The position numbers were made by a program, and so were the translations under genes. From positions 3,469,001-3,533,000 of the forward strand of contig NZ_CP104205.1 of NCBI RefSeq assembly GCF_025244665.1: 64,000 nucleotides of DNA. The letters run 5' to 3'. The notes beneath the pieces were generated by a model, which was given only the letters and a program-made list of their open reading frames with translations, made no database searches and was not told the DNA's origin. Of the stretch, positions 20,189 through 30,734 are shown one piece after another (positions within the stretch are counted from its first letter, which is position 1; each line of letters starts with the position of its first letter). Source of the stretch: Maribacter litopenaei (lineage in GTDB: Bacteria > Bacteroidota > Bacteroidia > Flavobacteriales > Flavobacteriaceae).

Positions 20189-22127
20189 ATGAACCAAGCA
20201 GCATTGCACCAATTACTGGCCTCCAAGGACATACATGGTAAAAAAGGTAAATCTACTACGGAATTATTTAGGCAAAGATTTCATACCAATCTAACCTATA
20301 TTAAGGATTTGTTTTTTTCGCTTTATCCTGAGGCGGACAGTACGTACTTGTCCGAAAAACTACCGGCGAAATTAGAATCACTCTTTAAGGAACGGCCCTC
20401 TGAATTAAGGGAACAGGACTTAAATAGACTTCAAGAAGGAAATTGGTACCAAAGTGAAAAATTGGTGGGCATGCAATTGTATGTCGATCGTTTTAGCAAG
20501 GATTTAAAAAGTTTACAAGAAAAGTTACCTTATTTTCAAGACTTGGGGGTAAACTTTCTTCACTTAATGCCAATTACGACAAGGCCCAAGGGTGAGAACG
20601 ATGGTGGCTATGCCGTGAATAGTTACCATGAAATAGATCCGAGATATGGCTCAATGCAAGACTTCACGGAACTTTCTAGAAAAGCCCGTGAAAATAAAAT
20701 CATCCTGATGCTGGATTTTGTAGTAAATCATACCTCGGATGAATTTGAATGGGCTCAGAAGGCAAAAAAGAGGGATAGAAAATACCAGGAGTTCTACTAC
20801 ACATTTGACGATCGAACCATACCCGACGCATTTGAAAAGACCTTACCCGAAATTTTTCCCGAATCGGCACCGGGAAACTTTACCTATATCCAGAAATGGA
20901 AAAATGGGTGATGACCGTTTTCAATAACTATCAATGGGACCTCAACTATAAAAATCCGGAAGTTTTCTTGGAAATGTTGGGAAATTTATTGGCCTTGGCC
21001 AATATGGGAGTGGATGTTATCCGGTTTGATGCATTGGCATTTTTATGGAAAAAACTGGGATCATTTCTCAAAATTTACCGGAAGCCCATGCCTTAATTTC
21101 TTTGTTTAGAATGTGCCTTCAAGTAATCGCCCCCGGGGTTATTCTTTTGGCCGAGGCCATTGTAGCACCCCGGGACATACTAAAATACTTTGGGGAAAAC
21201 CAATATGAGGGGAACGAATGCGAAATAGCCTATAATGCTTCCTTAATGGCCCTTCTTTGGAATTCAATTGCAACCAAAAAATGCTCTTTGATGCTAAGGA
21301 GCTTAAAAGGAATACCGAGTAAGCCCATGGACAGCACTTGGATAAATTATATTCGTTGCCATGACGATATTGGATTGGGATATGATGATAATTTTGTACG
21401 GGAAATGGGGTGGGAACCTTTTCCACACAAGCAATTCATCCTAAATTACTTTTGTGGGAGATTGGAGTGGTCACCTTCTAAAGGCCTTATGTTCATGTAT
21501 AATCCCAAAAATGGGGACGGACGGATTACAGGTAGTGCCGCATCACTATTAGGATTAGAGTCGGCCATGGAACAGGGCAATGAGATAAGCATTTCCTATG
21601 CCTTGGATAAGATAATTATGATGCACGGAATCATTCTGTCCTTTGGAGGTATCCCCCTCATTTATGCAGGTGACGAAATAGCTACATTGAATGATTACTC
21701 TTATCTAGAAGATGAAAAACATAAAAACGATAGCCGTTGGGTAAACAGGCCAAAACAGGATTGGAAAGTTGTTGAAAGTCTTGAAAAATCGAATAGTCCT
21801 GCCTCAAAGGTATACCATTCATTGAAAAAAATGATAGCGCTGCGGAAGGATCATGAAGTTTTTGCGGATCATAATAACATCATCCTACATGAAACCCCTA
21901 ATCCACATATTTTTGTTTTTGAACGTACGTTGGACGACACATCAATATGGGTAATTTCAAATTTTGATGAGGTTTCACAATCATTGGATATTTCATGGCT
22001 TCTATCCATTGGTATATTGACTGGTGAGGATTCGGTGGACTTGCTTTCCGAAAAACCGCTGACCTTAAATGAAAATAAGGACCTTTATATAAAACCTTTT
22101 GGTCATCACTGGGTAACAAACCTTTAA
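20189..22127 (+). CDS. Amylosucrase, GH13 (two frame errors)
   Basis: About 645-residue GH13 enzyme; amylosucrase transfers glucose from sucrose to an alpha-glucan and frees fructose. Evidence: [73 protein letters not shown] (nucleophile Asp), [12 protein letters not shown] (acid/base Glu), and [14 protein letters not shown] (third catalytic Asp). Frame errors at 20890-20894 (one C missing before CCAGA; PEMEKW expected) and 21055-21058 (T missing, [14 protein letters not shown] expected). Sucrose phosphorylase is an alternative, but the size and YIRCHDDIG motif favour amylosucrase. Its 3' end overlaps the converging AlbA_2 gene by 4 bp. Confidence 0.87.
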
Positions 22128-23261
22128 TTGTATTTTACCTTTCGCAAAATTCTCAAAGATTCCTTTAGGGAAGTATAGGTATTGGGATATTTGTCCTTTA
22201 CCAAGTTTTTAGCAAGATCCATTTTATCCCGGGCCTCTTCAAAACCATTGAGATAGCATATTAAATAGGTATCAGCCAAATAATTCAAATCCTCTTTTTC
22301 CATGGGCTTCAATGCCATATTGTTCTTGATTTTTGAAATCAATGCGTTGCTGCTGTTGTACACATGAAACAAAGTTTTTCTATCATACTGCGGCGGTTCG
22401 AATAACAATTTGGATTCAATTTTGTAAGTGCCGTTATCCTTAAACCGTATGACCACTTTTTCCAAAGGATAATATCTTTGTTTGAACTCCAATCCTAAAT
22501 GAACATATTCCATTGTTGAGAAAGAATTGTCGTCAAAATCTATGGTTACCTCATCCAAATCCGAATAAAACAATTTCACCTGTTCATTGATTAATTCTAT
22601 GTCAACCCTATAGTAATACGTCTGCCCTTTAACCACTTTTGTATTCCCTGCCCAGCAAACCACAAACTGCTCCTTAAAAACCTTATAATCACTCTCAAGA
22701 TCCTTGTGCCGGTTGTTCAAAAAATCGATGACACCATCCAACGTCAATTCAATGTTATTTCCGGCATGTTGTTCAATCGTCGCCACAATGTCCGAATTAA
22801 GATCTTTTAGCTCCACCCCAAAAGCCTTGGGTAGACTAATACTCCCTTCCCTAAAAAAAACGGAACCCCCATAATACTTCCATATGTTTTTGCGCAGAGC
22901 ACAGACTTTTCCGATGGATCTGATAGTGACTAAACCTACCACCTTTCCTTCGCTTAAATGAGGAAAAGGTATGTTCTCATAAGAAATGATGGGCGGGTTT
23001 TCCGAGATAGGCATTGACCAAATTTTGAATTTTACTGTCATCAAAAAAATCTACGCCCACAATGGTATTGTCCTCGTCCTCAACCCCTACGACGATAAAG
23101 GAATTATTCTTAGGATTGCTGTTTGCCAAGGCGCAAACATGTTTCAAAAATTTTGCCTTGCCTTCTTTTTCCCCGATAGCAATAAAACGCTTTTTGTCGT
23201 AAAAACTATTCTCGTCATTATGGGCAAGCAAGTTTTTAACAAGTAAGCGTTTATTGATCAT
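22124..23261 (-). CDS. Schlafen-type AlbA_2 domain protein (one frameshift)
   Basis: About 378 residues. The N-terminal 130 residues fit the AlbA_2/Schlafen putative DNA-binding fold: GKAKFLKHVCALANSNPKNN, SFIVVGVEDEDNTIVGVDFF, IPFPHLSEGKVVGLVTI and the lysine-rich YGGSVFFREG. The C-terminal part is unassigned and ends in a helical region (LADTYLICYLNGFEEARDKM). The two frames join at 23002-23007 (CCGAGA for CCAGA, restoring NAYLENPPIISYE). The ATG overlaps the SDR stop (ATGA), so it is the third gene of an AKR-SDR-AlbA_2 operon. Family members range from RNases to transcription regulators; no activity can be assigned. Confidence 0.75.
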
Positions 23262-24014
23262 ACCTTTTTGTTAACTATAGTGGAGGATGCTTGGGCAGTG
23301 GGCATTACAATTAGGTCAGCAATATTAACGTGATACGGTCTCGGTAACCACAAAATAAATAATGTCGGCTATGTCTTCAGGTCTTAAAGGTTGAAATCCT
23401 TTATAGACATTATCCGCCCGTTCATCATCTCCCTTAAACCGCACATTGCTAAATTCAGTTTCCACCGGACCGGGATTTACGGCACCTACTCGAATGCCAT
23501 ACTGATTCAAATCAATACGCATGCCTTGATTAATGGCGTCCACGGCATGTTTGCTAGCACAATAGACATTCCCTTTTGGGTACACTTCCTTACCTGCAGT
23601 AGAGCCTATATTAATAATATGCCCTTCTTTCCTTTCGGTCATTTGTGGCAGTATTGCCTTGGTAACATAAAGCAATCCCTTCACGTTGATATCCATCATA
23701 GCGTCCCAGTCATCCAAAGAACCTTCTTCGATTGGGTCCAATCCATGTGCATTTCCAGCATTGTTTATAAGGATATCTATTTTCGAAAAACCCGCGGGCA
23801 AAGACTGTATCACTCTCTCAACAGCTTCCTTATCCCTTACATCAAAACAAAGAATATGAACTTTCACTTGTTTTTCAAGGGCTTCCTTAAGTTTCCTTAA
23901 GCGATCTTCCCGTCTTCCACAAATGACTAGGTCTATCCCATTATTTGCAAAAAGTTCTGCAGTTGCTTTTCCTATTCCACTGGTAGCACCAGTTATTAAT
24001 GCCGTTTTGCTCAT
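23258..24014 (-). CDS. SDR-family NAD(P)-dependent oxidoreductase (one frameshift)
   Basis: Short-chain dehydrogenase/reductase of about 251 aa, YdfG-like. Motifs: cofactor loop TGATSGIGKATAELF (residue 7), DILINNAGNAHG, catalytic Ser in INIGSTAG, YCASKHAVDAI (Tyr and Lys). The annotated end would fall at 23325, but reading TCTCGG at 23339-23344 as TCTGG gives the C-terminus expected for the family (VTRPYHVNIADLIVMPTAQA) ending at 23258. Substrate is probably a beta-hydroxy acid or aldehyde; not determined. Sits between the aldo/keto reductase and AlbA_2 genes with an 11 bp gap and a 3 bp overlap. Confidence 0.88.
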
Positions 24015-24025
24015 TTTTCAATTTT

Positions 24026-24901
24026 CTATGCTACTTCGCTCCCGTTACTTGCCTCCAACAAGAGAAACCAATCCTCCAAGTCTATTTGAATGGCCAAAGC
24101 ATTCATGGCCAAAGCCAATCTTTCAGGAGTGGCTGTTCCTACAACGGGGTAAATATTCGCAGGATGCCGTAATATCCAAGCAAGTAGTATTTGGTCTTCA
24201 GTAGCATCATATTTTGCTTTTAATTGTTCTAATGTCTTTTGAATTCGTTTGGTTTGATCTGAAGATTTTCTAAAATAAGTTCCTAGTGGGCTCCATGCCA
24301 TCGCCAATCGGTCATGTACGACACAGTCATCAAGGGTGCCGTCTTCCATGGCATCATTATGGGTCAAGGAACATTCTACTTGGTTTCCTTCAACCTTTAC
24401 AGTGGTTTCCAACAATTTTATTTGTGAAGGTGTAAAGTTTGAAACTCCAAATTGTTTTATTTTACCCTCTTGTTTTAATTTCGATATTGCCTCGAAAATC
24501 TCACTCGCATTCATCAGCGGGCTCGGCCTGTGCAATAAAAGAAGGTCTAGATATTCCGTTTTCAATTTTTTCAATGACTGTTCTACTGACCAAATGATAT
24601 ATGTACTACTATAATCATAGTGTTTCACCTTATTATTCCTAGTTTCAGCCTTAAACTGAATTCCGCATTTGCCAATAAATTGAACCTTTTCCCTCTTTAA
24701 GCCGCTTTTTGAAAAGGCTTCACCAAAATCCGATTCCGTTGTGTAATCACCATAAATATCAGCATGGTCAAATGTTGTAATCCCAAGGTCAACACAGGTG
24801 TTCATCAATTGCACCATTTCATCGGTTGAAAGTCTTTTTCCCCATTTGCCCCAAGTCATAGTGCCGGCAATAATTTTGGAATATTCCGTAGTACTTTTCA
24901 T
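24026..24901 (-). CDS. Aldo/keto reductase
   Basis: A 291-residue NADPH-dependent aldo/keto reductase of the YdhF type. Catalytic residues: Asp in TFDHADIYGDY, Lys in KVQFIGKCGIQ, His in DLLLLHRPSPL; cofactor-binding end at LRHPANIYPVVGTATPERL. TIM-barrel length is complete, with no frame error. First gene of a tight three-gene minus-strand operon (AKR, SDR, AlbA_2). The substrate cannot be told from sequence. Confidence 0.88.
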   Translation of the reverse strand: MKSTTEYSKIIAGTMTWGKWGKRLSTDEMVQLMNTCVDLGITTFDHADIYGDYTTESDFGEAFSKSGLKREKVQFIGKCGIQFKAETRNNKVKHYDYSSTYIIWSVEQSLKKLKTEYLDLLLLHRPSPLMNASEIFEAISKLKQEGKIKQFGVSNFTPSQIKLLETTVKVEGNQVECSLTHNDAMEDGTLDDCVVHDRLAMAWSPLGTYFRKSSDQTKRIQKTLEQLKAKYDATEDQILLAWILRHPANIYPVVGTATPERLALAMNALAIQIDLEDWFLLLEASNGSEVA

Positions 24902-25006
24902 AAGGAAGTTAAATTAAAAAGAAATACCTTAAATACTTCACAAAAATAAGGCCTTCTCGCATTTTTTAACCAATCGTTAACAGCTACTCAACCAATTAAT
25001 TTTCAA

Positions 25007-25039
25007 TTTGCACAACTGTTAAATTTTTAGCTAAATTTC
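25007..25039 (+). promoter_or_regulatory. Putative promoter of the bat operon
   Basis: TTTG (25007-25010), 21 bp spacer, TAAATTTC (25032-25039), one mismatch from TAnnTTTG; 20 bp before the MoxR ATG. Fits the Bacteroidota primary-sigma consensus. Confidence 0.5.
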
Positions 25040-25059
25040 GCGAAAATAGTAACTGATAC

Positions 25060-26062
25060 ATGGAAGAAAATACAACTGTAGACATAAGTGCGGTCAATGA
25101 GAAAATAGCACAGGAAAGCGCATTTATAGATTTACTTGTTCTTGAGATGAATAAGGTCATTGTAGGACAAAAACATATGGTGGAGAGATTGTTGATTGGA
25201 CTACTGGGGCAAGGACATATCTTGTTGGAAGGTGTTCCTGGTTTGGCAAAAACATTGGCCATCAATACGTTGGCCAAGGCCGTAAAGGGAAGTTTCAGTA
25301 GAATTCAATTTACTCCCGACCTTTTACCCGCGGACGTTGTTGGAACACTTATTTACAACATAAAGGAAAATGATTTCTCCATAAAAAAGGGTCCAATTTT
25401 CGCAAACTTTGTTCTTGCGGACGAAATCAATAGGGCGCCGGCCAAGGTACAGTCTGCACTTTTGGAGGCAATGCAGGAAAAACAGGTGACCATCGGGGAT
25501 GAAACCTTTGTCCTTGATAAGCCCTTTTTAGTAATGGCCACACAAAACCCAGTAGAACAGGAAGGTACTTATCCTCTGCCTGAAGCTCAGGTAGACCGTT
25601 TTATGCTAAAAACGGTAATAGATTATCCCAAAATGAACGAAGAACAGTTAATTATGAGACAGAATCTTTTGGGAGGATTTGAGAATGTTAAGCCCGTAGT
25701 AACGTTAAATCAGATTCTTAGTGCGCAAAAGGCGATCCGTGAAGTCTACATGGATGAAAAAATCGAAAAATATATTCTTGACATCATTTTTGCGACGCGA
25801 TACCCGGAAAAATATAACTTGGAGAAACTTAAACCGTTAATTAGTTTTGGAGCGTCTCCAAGGGGTAGTATAAACCTTGGCAATGCGGCAAAATGTTACG
25901 CTTTTATAAAGCGTAGGGGCTATGTAGTTCCGAGAAGATGTTAGGGCCGTTGTTCACGACGTTCTTCGACATAGAATAGGAATTACCTACGAGGCCGAGG
26001 CCGAAAACATTACGTCCGAAGAAATCATCAATAAAATCGTAAACGAAATAGAAGTACCATAG
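25060..26062 (+). CDS. MoxR-family AAA+ ATPase (one frameshift)
   Basis: About 334 aa AAA+ chaperone-like ATPase, first gene of the bat (aerotolerance) operon. Walker A variant GQGHILLEGVPGLAKT near residue 55, Walker B FVLADEINRAPAKVQS, sensor 1 FLVMATQNPVEQEGTYPLPE, and sensor 2 region FGASPRGSINLGNAAK. The frame stops early at 25941 because CCAGA at 25930 reads CCGAGA; repaired, it continues VVPEDVRAVVHDVLRHRIG… to 26062. MoxR proteins are thought to insert cofactors into or assemble complexes with the VWA proteins encoded downstream. Confidence 0.9.
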
Positions 26063-26160
26063 ATCAGTTCACGGGTGACATCGAAAGATATCTTTTCGTT
26101 TTAAAGCGGAAATATATTTTATGTTGATTGCTGCATACTAATTACTGTTTACTGAATAAA

Positions 26161-27027
26161 ATGGATACCAAAGAATTACTCAAAAAAGTTCGTAAGATTG
26201 AAATCAAGACGCGTCGTCTGTCCGACCATATTTTTGGTGGGGAATATCATTCTACGTTCAAGGGTAGGGGTATGACCTTCAGTGAGGTAAGACAATACCA
26301 ATTTGGCGACGATGTAAGAAGTATAGATTGGAACGTGACCGCCCGCTACAACGAGCCTTTTGTAAAAGTCTTTGAAGAAGAGCGTGAACTGACCATGATG
26401 CTCATGGTAGATATCAGCGGTTCGGAATTCTTTGGCACCAAAAATCAGTTTAAAAATGAAATAGTCACGGAAATATCAGCTACTTTGGCCTTTAGTGCCC
26501 TGCAAAACAACGATAAGGTCGGTATTATTTTGTTTTCCGATGAGGTAGAACTGTTTATCCCCCCTAAAAAGGGAAAGACCCATGTACTAAGAATCATTCG
26601 GGAATTGTTGGAATTCAAACCAAAAAGCAACAAAACGGATATCAGTGAGGCCCTTAAGTACCTAACCAACGTGATGAAGAAGAAGGCGATCGTATTTGTG
26701 CTTTCGGATTTTATTGCTACGGACTACGAAAAAACTTTAAAAATTACGGGCAATAAACACGACGTGACGGGAATACGGGTTTATGACGAACGTGAGGAAG
26801 CAATCCCAAATCTTGGTATGGTACAAATGGTGGATGCCGAAACTGGTGCCCTACAATTGGTCAACACACAATCCAAAAAAGTACGTAATTCCTATGCTGA
26901 ATTTTACAGGGATCGCGTGGAATATTTCAGGGAAACCTTTACAAAATCGGGATGTGGGGTTTTGGATTGCAGGGTAGATGAAAGCTACGTAAAAAAGTTA
27001 TTGGGTTATTTTAAAAGAAGAGGATAA
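26161..27027 (+). CDS. DUF58 domain protein
   Basis: A 288-residue protein with a DUF58/VWA-like domain: MDTKELLKKVRKIEIKTRRL, FSEVRQYQFGDDVRSIDWN, and a degenerate MIDAS in MMLMVDISGSEFFG, with KAIVFVLSDFIATDYEK later. The ATG at 26161 is preferred over an upstream TTG because the conserved domain begins there. Second gene of the bat operon, between the MoxR ATPase and the membrane-anchored bat proteins. Intact reading frame. Confidence 0.88.
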   Translation: MDTKELLKKVRKIEIKTRRLSDHIFGGEYHSTFKGRGMTFSEVRQYQFGDDVRSIDWNVTARYNEPFVKVFEEERELTMMLMVDISGSEFFGTKNQFKNEIVTEISATLAFSALQNNDKVGIILFSDEVELFIPPKKGKTHVLRIIRELLEFKPKSNKTDISEALKYLTNVMKKKAIVFVLSDFIATDYEKTLKITGNKHDVTGIRVYDEREEAIPNLGMVQMVDAETGALQLVNTQSKKVRNSYAEFYRDRVEYFRETFTKSGCGVLDCRVDESYVKKLLGYFKRRG

Positions 27028-27031
27028 AAAA

Positions 27032-28687
27032 ATGCGTCATAATAGAAACACATACTTTTCAATTTCACCATGGGTGTGTTGTGTGTTCTTTTTATGCGCC
27101 ACTATGTTCACTTTTAAAGTAAGTGCCCAGGAGAATCCTCAAATTAATACTTCTGTAGATACTACTTATATTAAAATTGGAGAACAAATCCATTGGAAGG
27201 TTTCTGTGGATGTAGATTCTACAGACCAGGTAATTTTCCCTGAGGGGCAGACCTTTTCGCCACTAGAAACCGTGGAGGCGTTTGCAACGGATACGACCAG
27301 AAAAAAGGATAGACTTACCTTACAAAAAATATATGCGCTTACCCAATTCGATTCAGGATCTTATAAACTACCAACACAGCGCATAGAAATCAATGGAGTA
27401 GGGTATTTTACCGATAGCATGATGATCAATGTAGAAACCGTTCCTGTGGATACGGTGGCTCAAAAAATGTACGACATAAAACCTTTGATCAATGTGAACA
27501 AAAGCTATACCGGCTGGTGGAAATATTTGGTCATTGGGCTTTTGATAGTATCGGTTCTTGGAGGGCTTTTTTATTGGTTCGTTCTAAGAAAAAAACCTTT
27601 GACCCAAGAGGAGAAAGAAGCTTTGTTGCCTGCTTATGACAGAGCTCTTTTGGAACTAAAACGATTGGAAAATTCCAAGTATTTGATTCAAGATGAATTC
27701 AAGGAATATTATTCTGAATTGACCACCATCGTAAGAGCCTATCTCGGAAGAGGATGCGCATGTCGCCGCCTTGGAAAGCACTACAGGGCAATTAATAGAA
27801 CGACTGGAACTCTTGAGCGATTCCGGAGAACTGGAATTGGACAAGGATACCATTCAGCAATTCAAGAACATTCTCCAAACAGCAGATTTGGTAAAGTTCG
27901 CCAGGATCAAGCCTTCTACCGCAGTTGCCGAACAAGACCGAAAATTAGTAGAGCAAATAGTGGTCAAGACCCATGATGCACTCCCTGAACCTACAGAAGA
28001 GGAATTAATGCAACAAGCGGAGTATTTGGAAGAATTAAGCCGAAGAAAACAAAAAAGAAAGCTTGTAATTGGACTCTCCACCTTGGCAGGAATCATTGTG
28101 CTCGGGGTCGTAATCGCTGGTTTTAAGTACGGATTCACCTACTTGAAGGATTCCGTGATTGGGCACCCTACCAAAGAATTATTGGAGGGTGAATGGATTT
28201 CCAGTTCCTATGGGTTTCCTCCCATTATTTTGGAGACCCCAAAAGTATTGGTACGGCAAGAAGTGAAACTTCCGCCGAAGCCAAGGCCAACATCCAGGAC
28301 ATCCAAGCCTTTGGTTACCATAGCCCAATAGGATTATTCACCGTGGCCACGACTTCCATAACCATGAATCAGGAGGTGGAGGCCGCTTTTGAGCAGACCA
28401 TAGAACAAATCATACAAGGCTTTGAAGCCCAGGGAGCAAAGAATATTATTACGAAGCAAGAGGAATTCTCAACTATTAGTGGTGTAAAGGGGATAAAGAT
28501 TTTTGGTAATGGGGATTTCCCCGTTCCTGGTTCCAAAGAGTTGGTAAAGGGGGAGTACACCGTGCTACTTTTTGGTGGAAAGGGATTTCAGCAGAACGTT
28601 ATACTTACTTGGTTAGATGAGGATACCTATGCGCAGGATATCGTTGATAGAATTCTTAGCAGTGTGGAGGTAAAAACAGATGTTTAA
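27032..28687 (+). CDS. Bat-operon membrane protein, unnamed (two frame errors)
   Basis: About 550 residues. N-terminal signal sequence (VCCVFFLCATMFTFKVSAQ), an Ig-like extracytoplasmic domain (TSVDTTYIKIGEQIHWKVSV), a transmembrane helix (YLVIGLLIVSVLGGLFYWFV), a cytoplasmic helical part, a second hydrophobic segment (LVIGLSTLAGIIVLGVVIAG), and a C-terminal domain (VEAAFEQTIEQIIQGFEAQG…IFGNGDFPVPGSKE). The first half resembles the N-terminal part of BatD. Frame errors at 27742-27747 (TCTCGG for TCTGG) and 28275-28278 (CCGA for CCAGA). Regularly found here in flavobacterial bat operons; role unknown. The next ATG starts directly after its stop. Confidence 0.75.
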
Positions 28688-29684
28688 ATGTTAGATAATA
28701 TATCATATGCAAATCCGGATTTCTTTTGGCTGTTATTATTGCTGCCATTGGCTATAGCATGGTATATTTTCAAACGTAAGGAGGAAACGGCTGCCTTAAA
28801 AATCGCGACCATCAAAAGCTTTAGGCACAAGAGTTTACTTCCAAAGTTAAAACCTGGACTTTTTGTTTTGAGGCTCTTGGCATTGAGTGCCATTATTGTA
28901 GCCATGGCCGGACCCCAAACGGAAGATATATCCACCCGAACCAAAACCACAAGAGGTATCGATATTGTAATGGCCATTGATGTCTCCTCAAGTATGTTGG
29001 CAAGGGACTTAAAACCCAATCGCCTTTCCGCCCTTAAGGAAGTCGCTGCCGATTTTATAAAAAAAAGGCCCAATGATCGAATTGGTTTAGTGGCCTACGC
29101 CGGTGAAGGGTATACTAAAACACCCATTACTACGGATAAAAACATCGTTCTAAATTCCTTACAGGAAATTACCTATGGCCAATTGGAGGACGGTACGGCT
29201 ATTGGTATGGGACTTTCCATATCGGTGAATAGACTAAAGGAAAGCAAGGCCATAAGTAAAATCATTATTCTTTTGACGGATGGGGTAAACAATTCGGTTT
29301 CATTGAACCACAAACTGCTGCGACCTTGCGGTAGAATATGATATTAAAACCTATACCATAGGTTTGGGCACCAATGGTAATGCCCTATCCCCTATTGCGT
29401 ATAATGCAGACGGTTCCTACAGGTACGGGATGCGACAAGTTGAAATCGATGAGGATTTATTGAAAAATATTGCCGACGTTACAGGTGGAAAATATTTTAG
29501 GGCTACGGATAATGAGACCTTGGAAGAAATCTATGATGAAATCAACAAACTGGAAAAAACGGATATCGAGGAATTCAAGTATTACCGCTATGAGGAAAAG
29601 TTCAGACCTTGGGTACTGCTCGCCGGAGCACTACTTCTTTTGGAATGGATTTTGAGAAATACGGTATTTAGAAGCTTTATATAG
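28688..29684 (+). CDS. batA: BatA, VWA-domain membrane protein (two frame errors)
   Basis: About 333 aa. Two N-terminal transmembrane helices (FFWLLLLLPLAIAWYIF and LFVLRLLALSAIIVAMAG) precede a von Willebrand factor A domain with an intact MIDAS (VMAIDVSSSMLARDLKPNR, later LLTDGVNN), then a C-terminal helix (WVLLAGALLLLEWILRN). Frame losses at 29294-29297 (TCGG for TCTGG, restoring NNSGFIEPQTAAD) and about 29321 (CGA where CAGA is expected). VWA proteins of this operon are thought to form a membrane complex in the periplasm, needed for aerotolerance in Bacteroides. Confidence 0.9.
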
Positions 29685-29687
29685 GGA

Positions 29688-30733
29688 ATGATTCAATTAG
29701 ACGAGAAAATATACTTTTATCTGCTATTCATCGTACCGGTGATCATAGTCCTTTTTCTGTTGCTTCTCGTTTGGAAAAAAAGGACACAAAAGAAGTTTGC
29801 CGATACCAATCTGCTTAAAAGATTGACACCTACAAGGTCTTATTACAAAGGCACTTTAAAGCTCATTTTCTTTCTTTTGGGACTATCAGCATTGATTATG
29901 GGACTTGTAAATCCCAAAATTGGCACCAAATTGGAAACCGTTAAGAGAGAGGGCGTTGACATTGTTTTTGCAGTGGATGTTTCCAAAAGTATGCTGGCCG
30001 AGGATATTGCTCCCAACAGATTGGAAAAAGCCAAACGTTTGGTTTCGGAAATTATCAATCAGTTGGCTAGTGATAGAATTGGAATTATTGCCTATGCAGG
30101 ACAGGCCTTTCCACAATTGCCGATCACTACGGACTATGGAGCTGCAAAAATGTTCCTACAAAGCATGAACACGGATATGCTCACCTCACAAGGTACAGCT
30201 ATCAATGAAGCCATAGAATTGGCAACAACTTTCTATGACGATGAGGAACAGACCAATAGGGTCTTGTTTATAATTTCAGATGGAGAGGACCATTCTGAAG
30301 ATTCTACTTTGAGCGCAGTAGAAAAAGCCGTTGATGAAGGAATCACCATTTACACGATTGGAGTTGGGATCGAAAAAGGCTCCGTAATTCCCATTAAAAG
30401 AAATGGCATTATGGAATCCCTAAAAAAGGATGCCCAAGGACTTGTGGTCATTACTAAATTAAATCAGGAAGTGCTCACCGAAATTTCCAATGAGGGCAAC
30501 GGCGAATATATTGACGGTAGCAATACAGAAGCTGCTGTCGAGTTCATCAAGGAAGAGTTGTTGCAAATGGATAAAAAAGAGTTCGAAGCCAAACAATTTG
30601 CTGAGTACAAGGATCAATTTCAATGGTTTCGGGAGCCGGATTATTGTTCCTATTTTTGGAAATATTTATCTTGGACCGCAAGACAAAATGGTTGAAGAAA
30701 CTCAATTTGTTTAACGATAAACATCCGGAATAA
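29688..30733 (+). CDS. batB: BatB, VWA-domain membrane protein (one frameshift)
   Basis: About 348 aa and parallel to BatA: N-terminal helices (FYLLFIVPVIIVLFLLLLVW and LKLIFFLLGLSALIMGLV), VWA domain with MIDAS VFAVDVSKSMLAEDIAPNR and FIISDGEDHSEDS, and a C-terminal transmembrane helix plus short basic tail. The tail (WFLGAGLLFLFLEIFILDRK… to 30733) appears only after TCGG at 30629-30632 is restored to TCTGG; unrepaired, the protein ends in a nonsense tail. Its stop is 1 bp before the batC ATG. Confidence 0.9.
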
Positions 30734-30734
30734 A

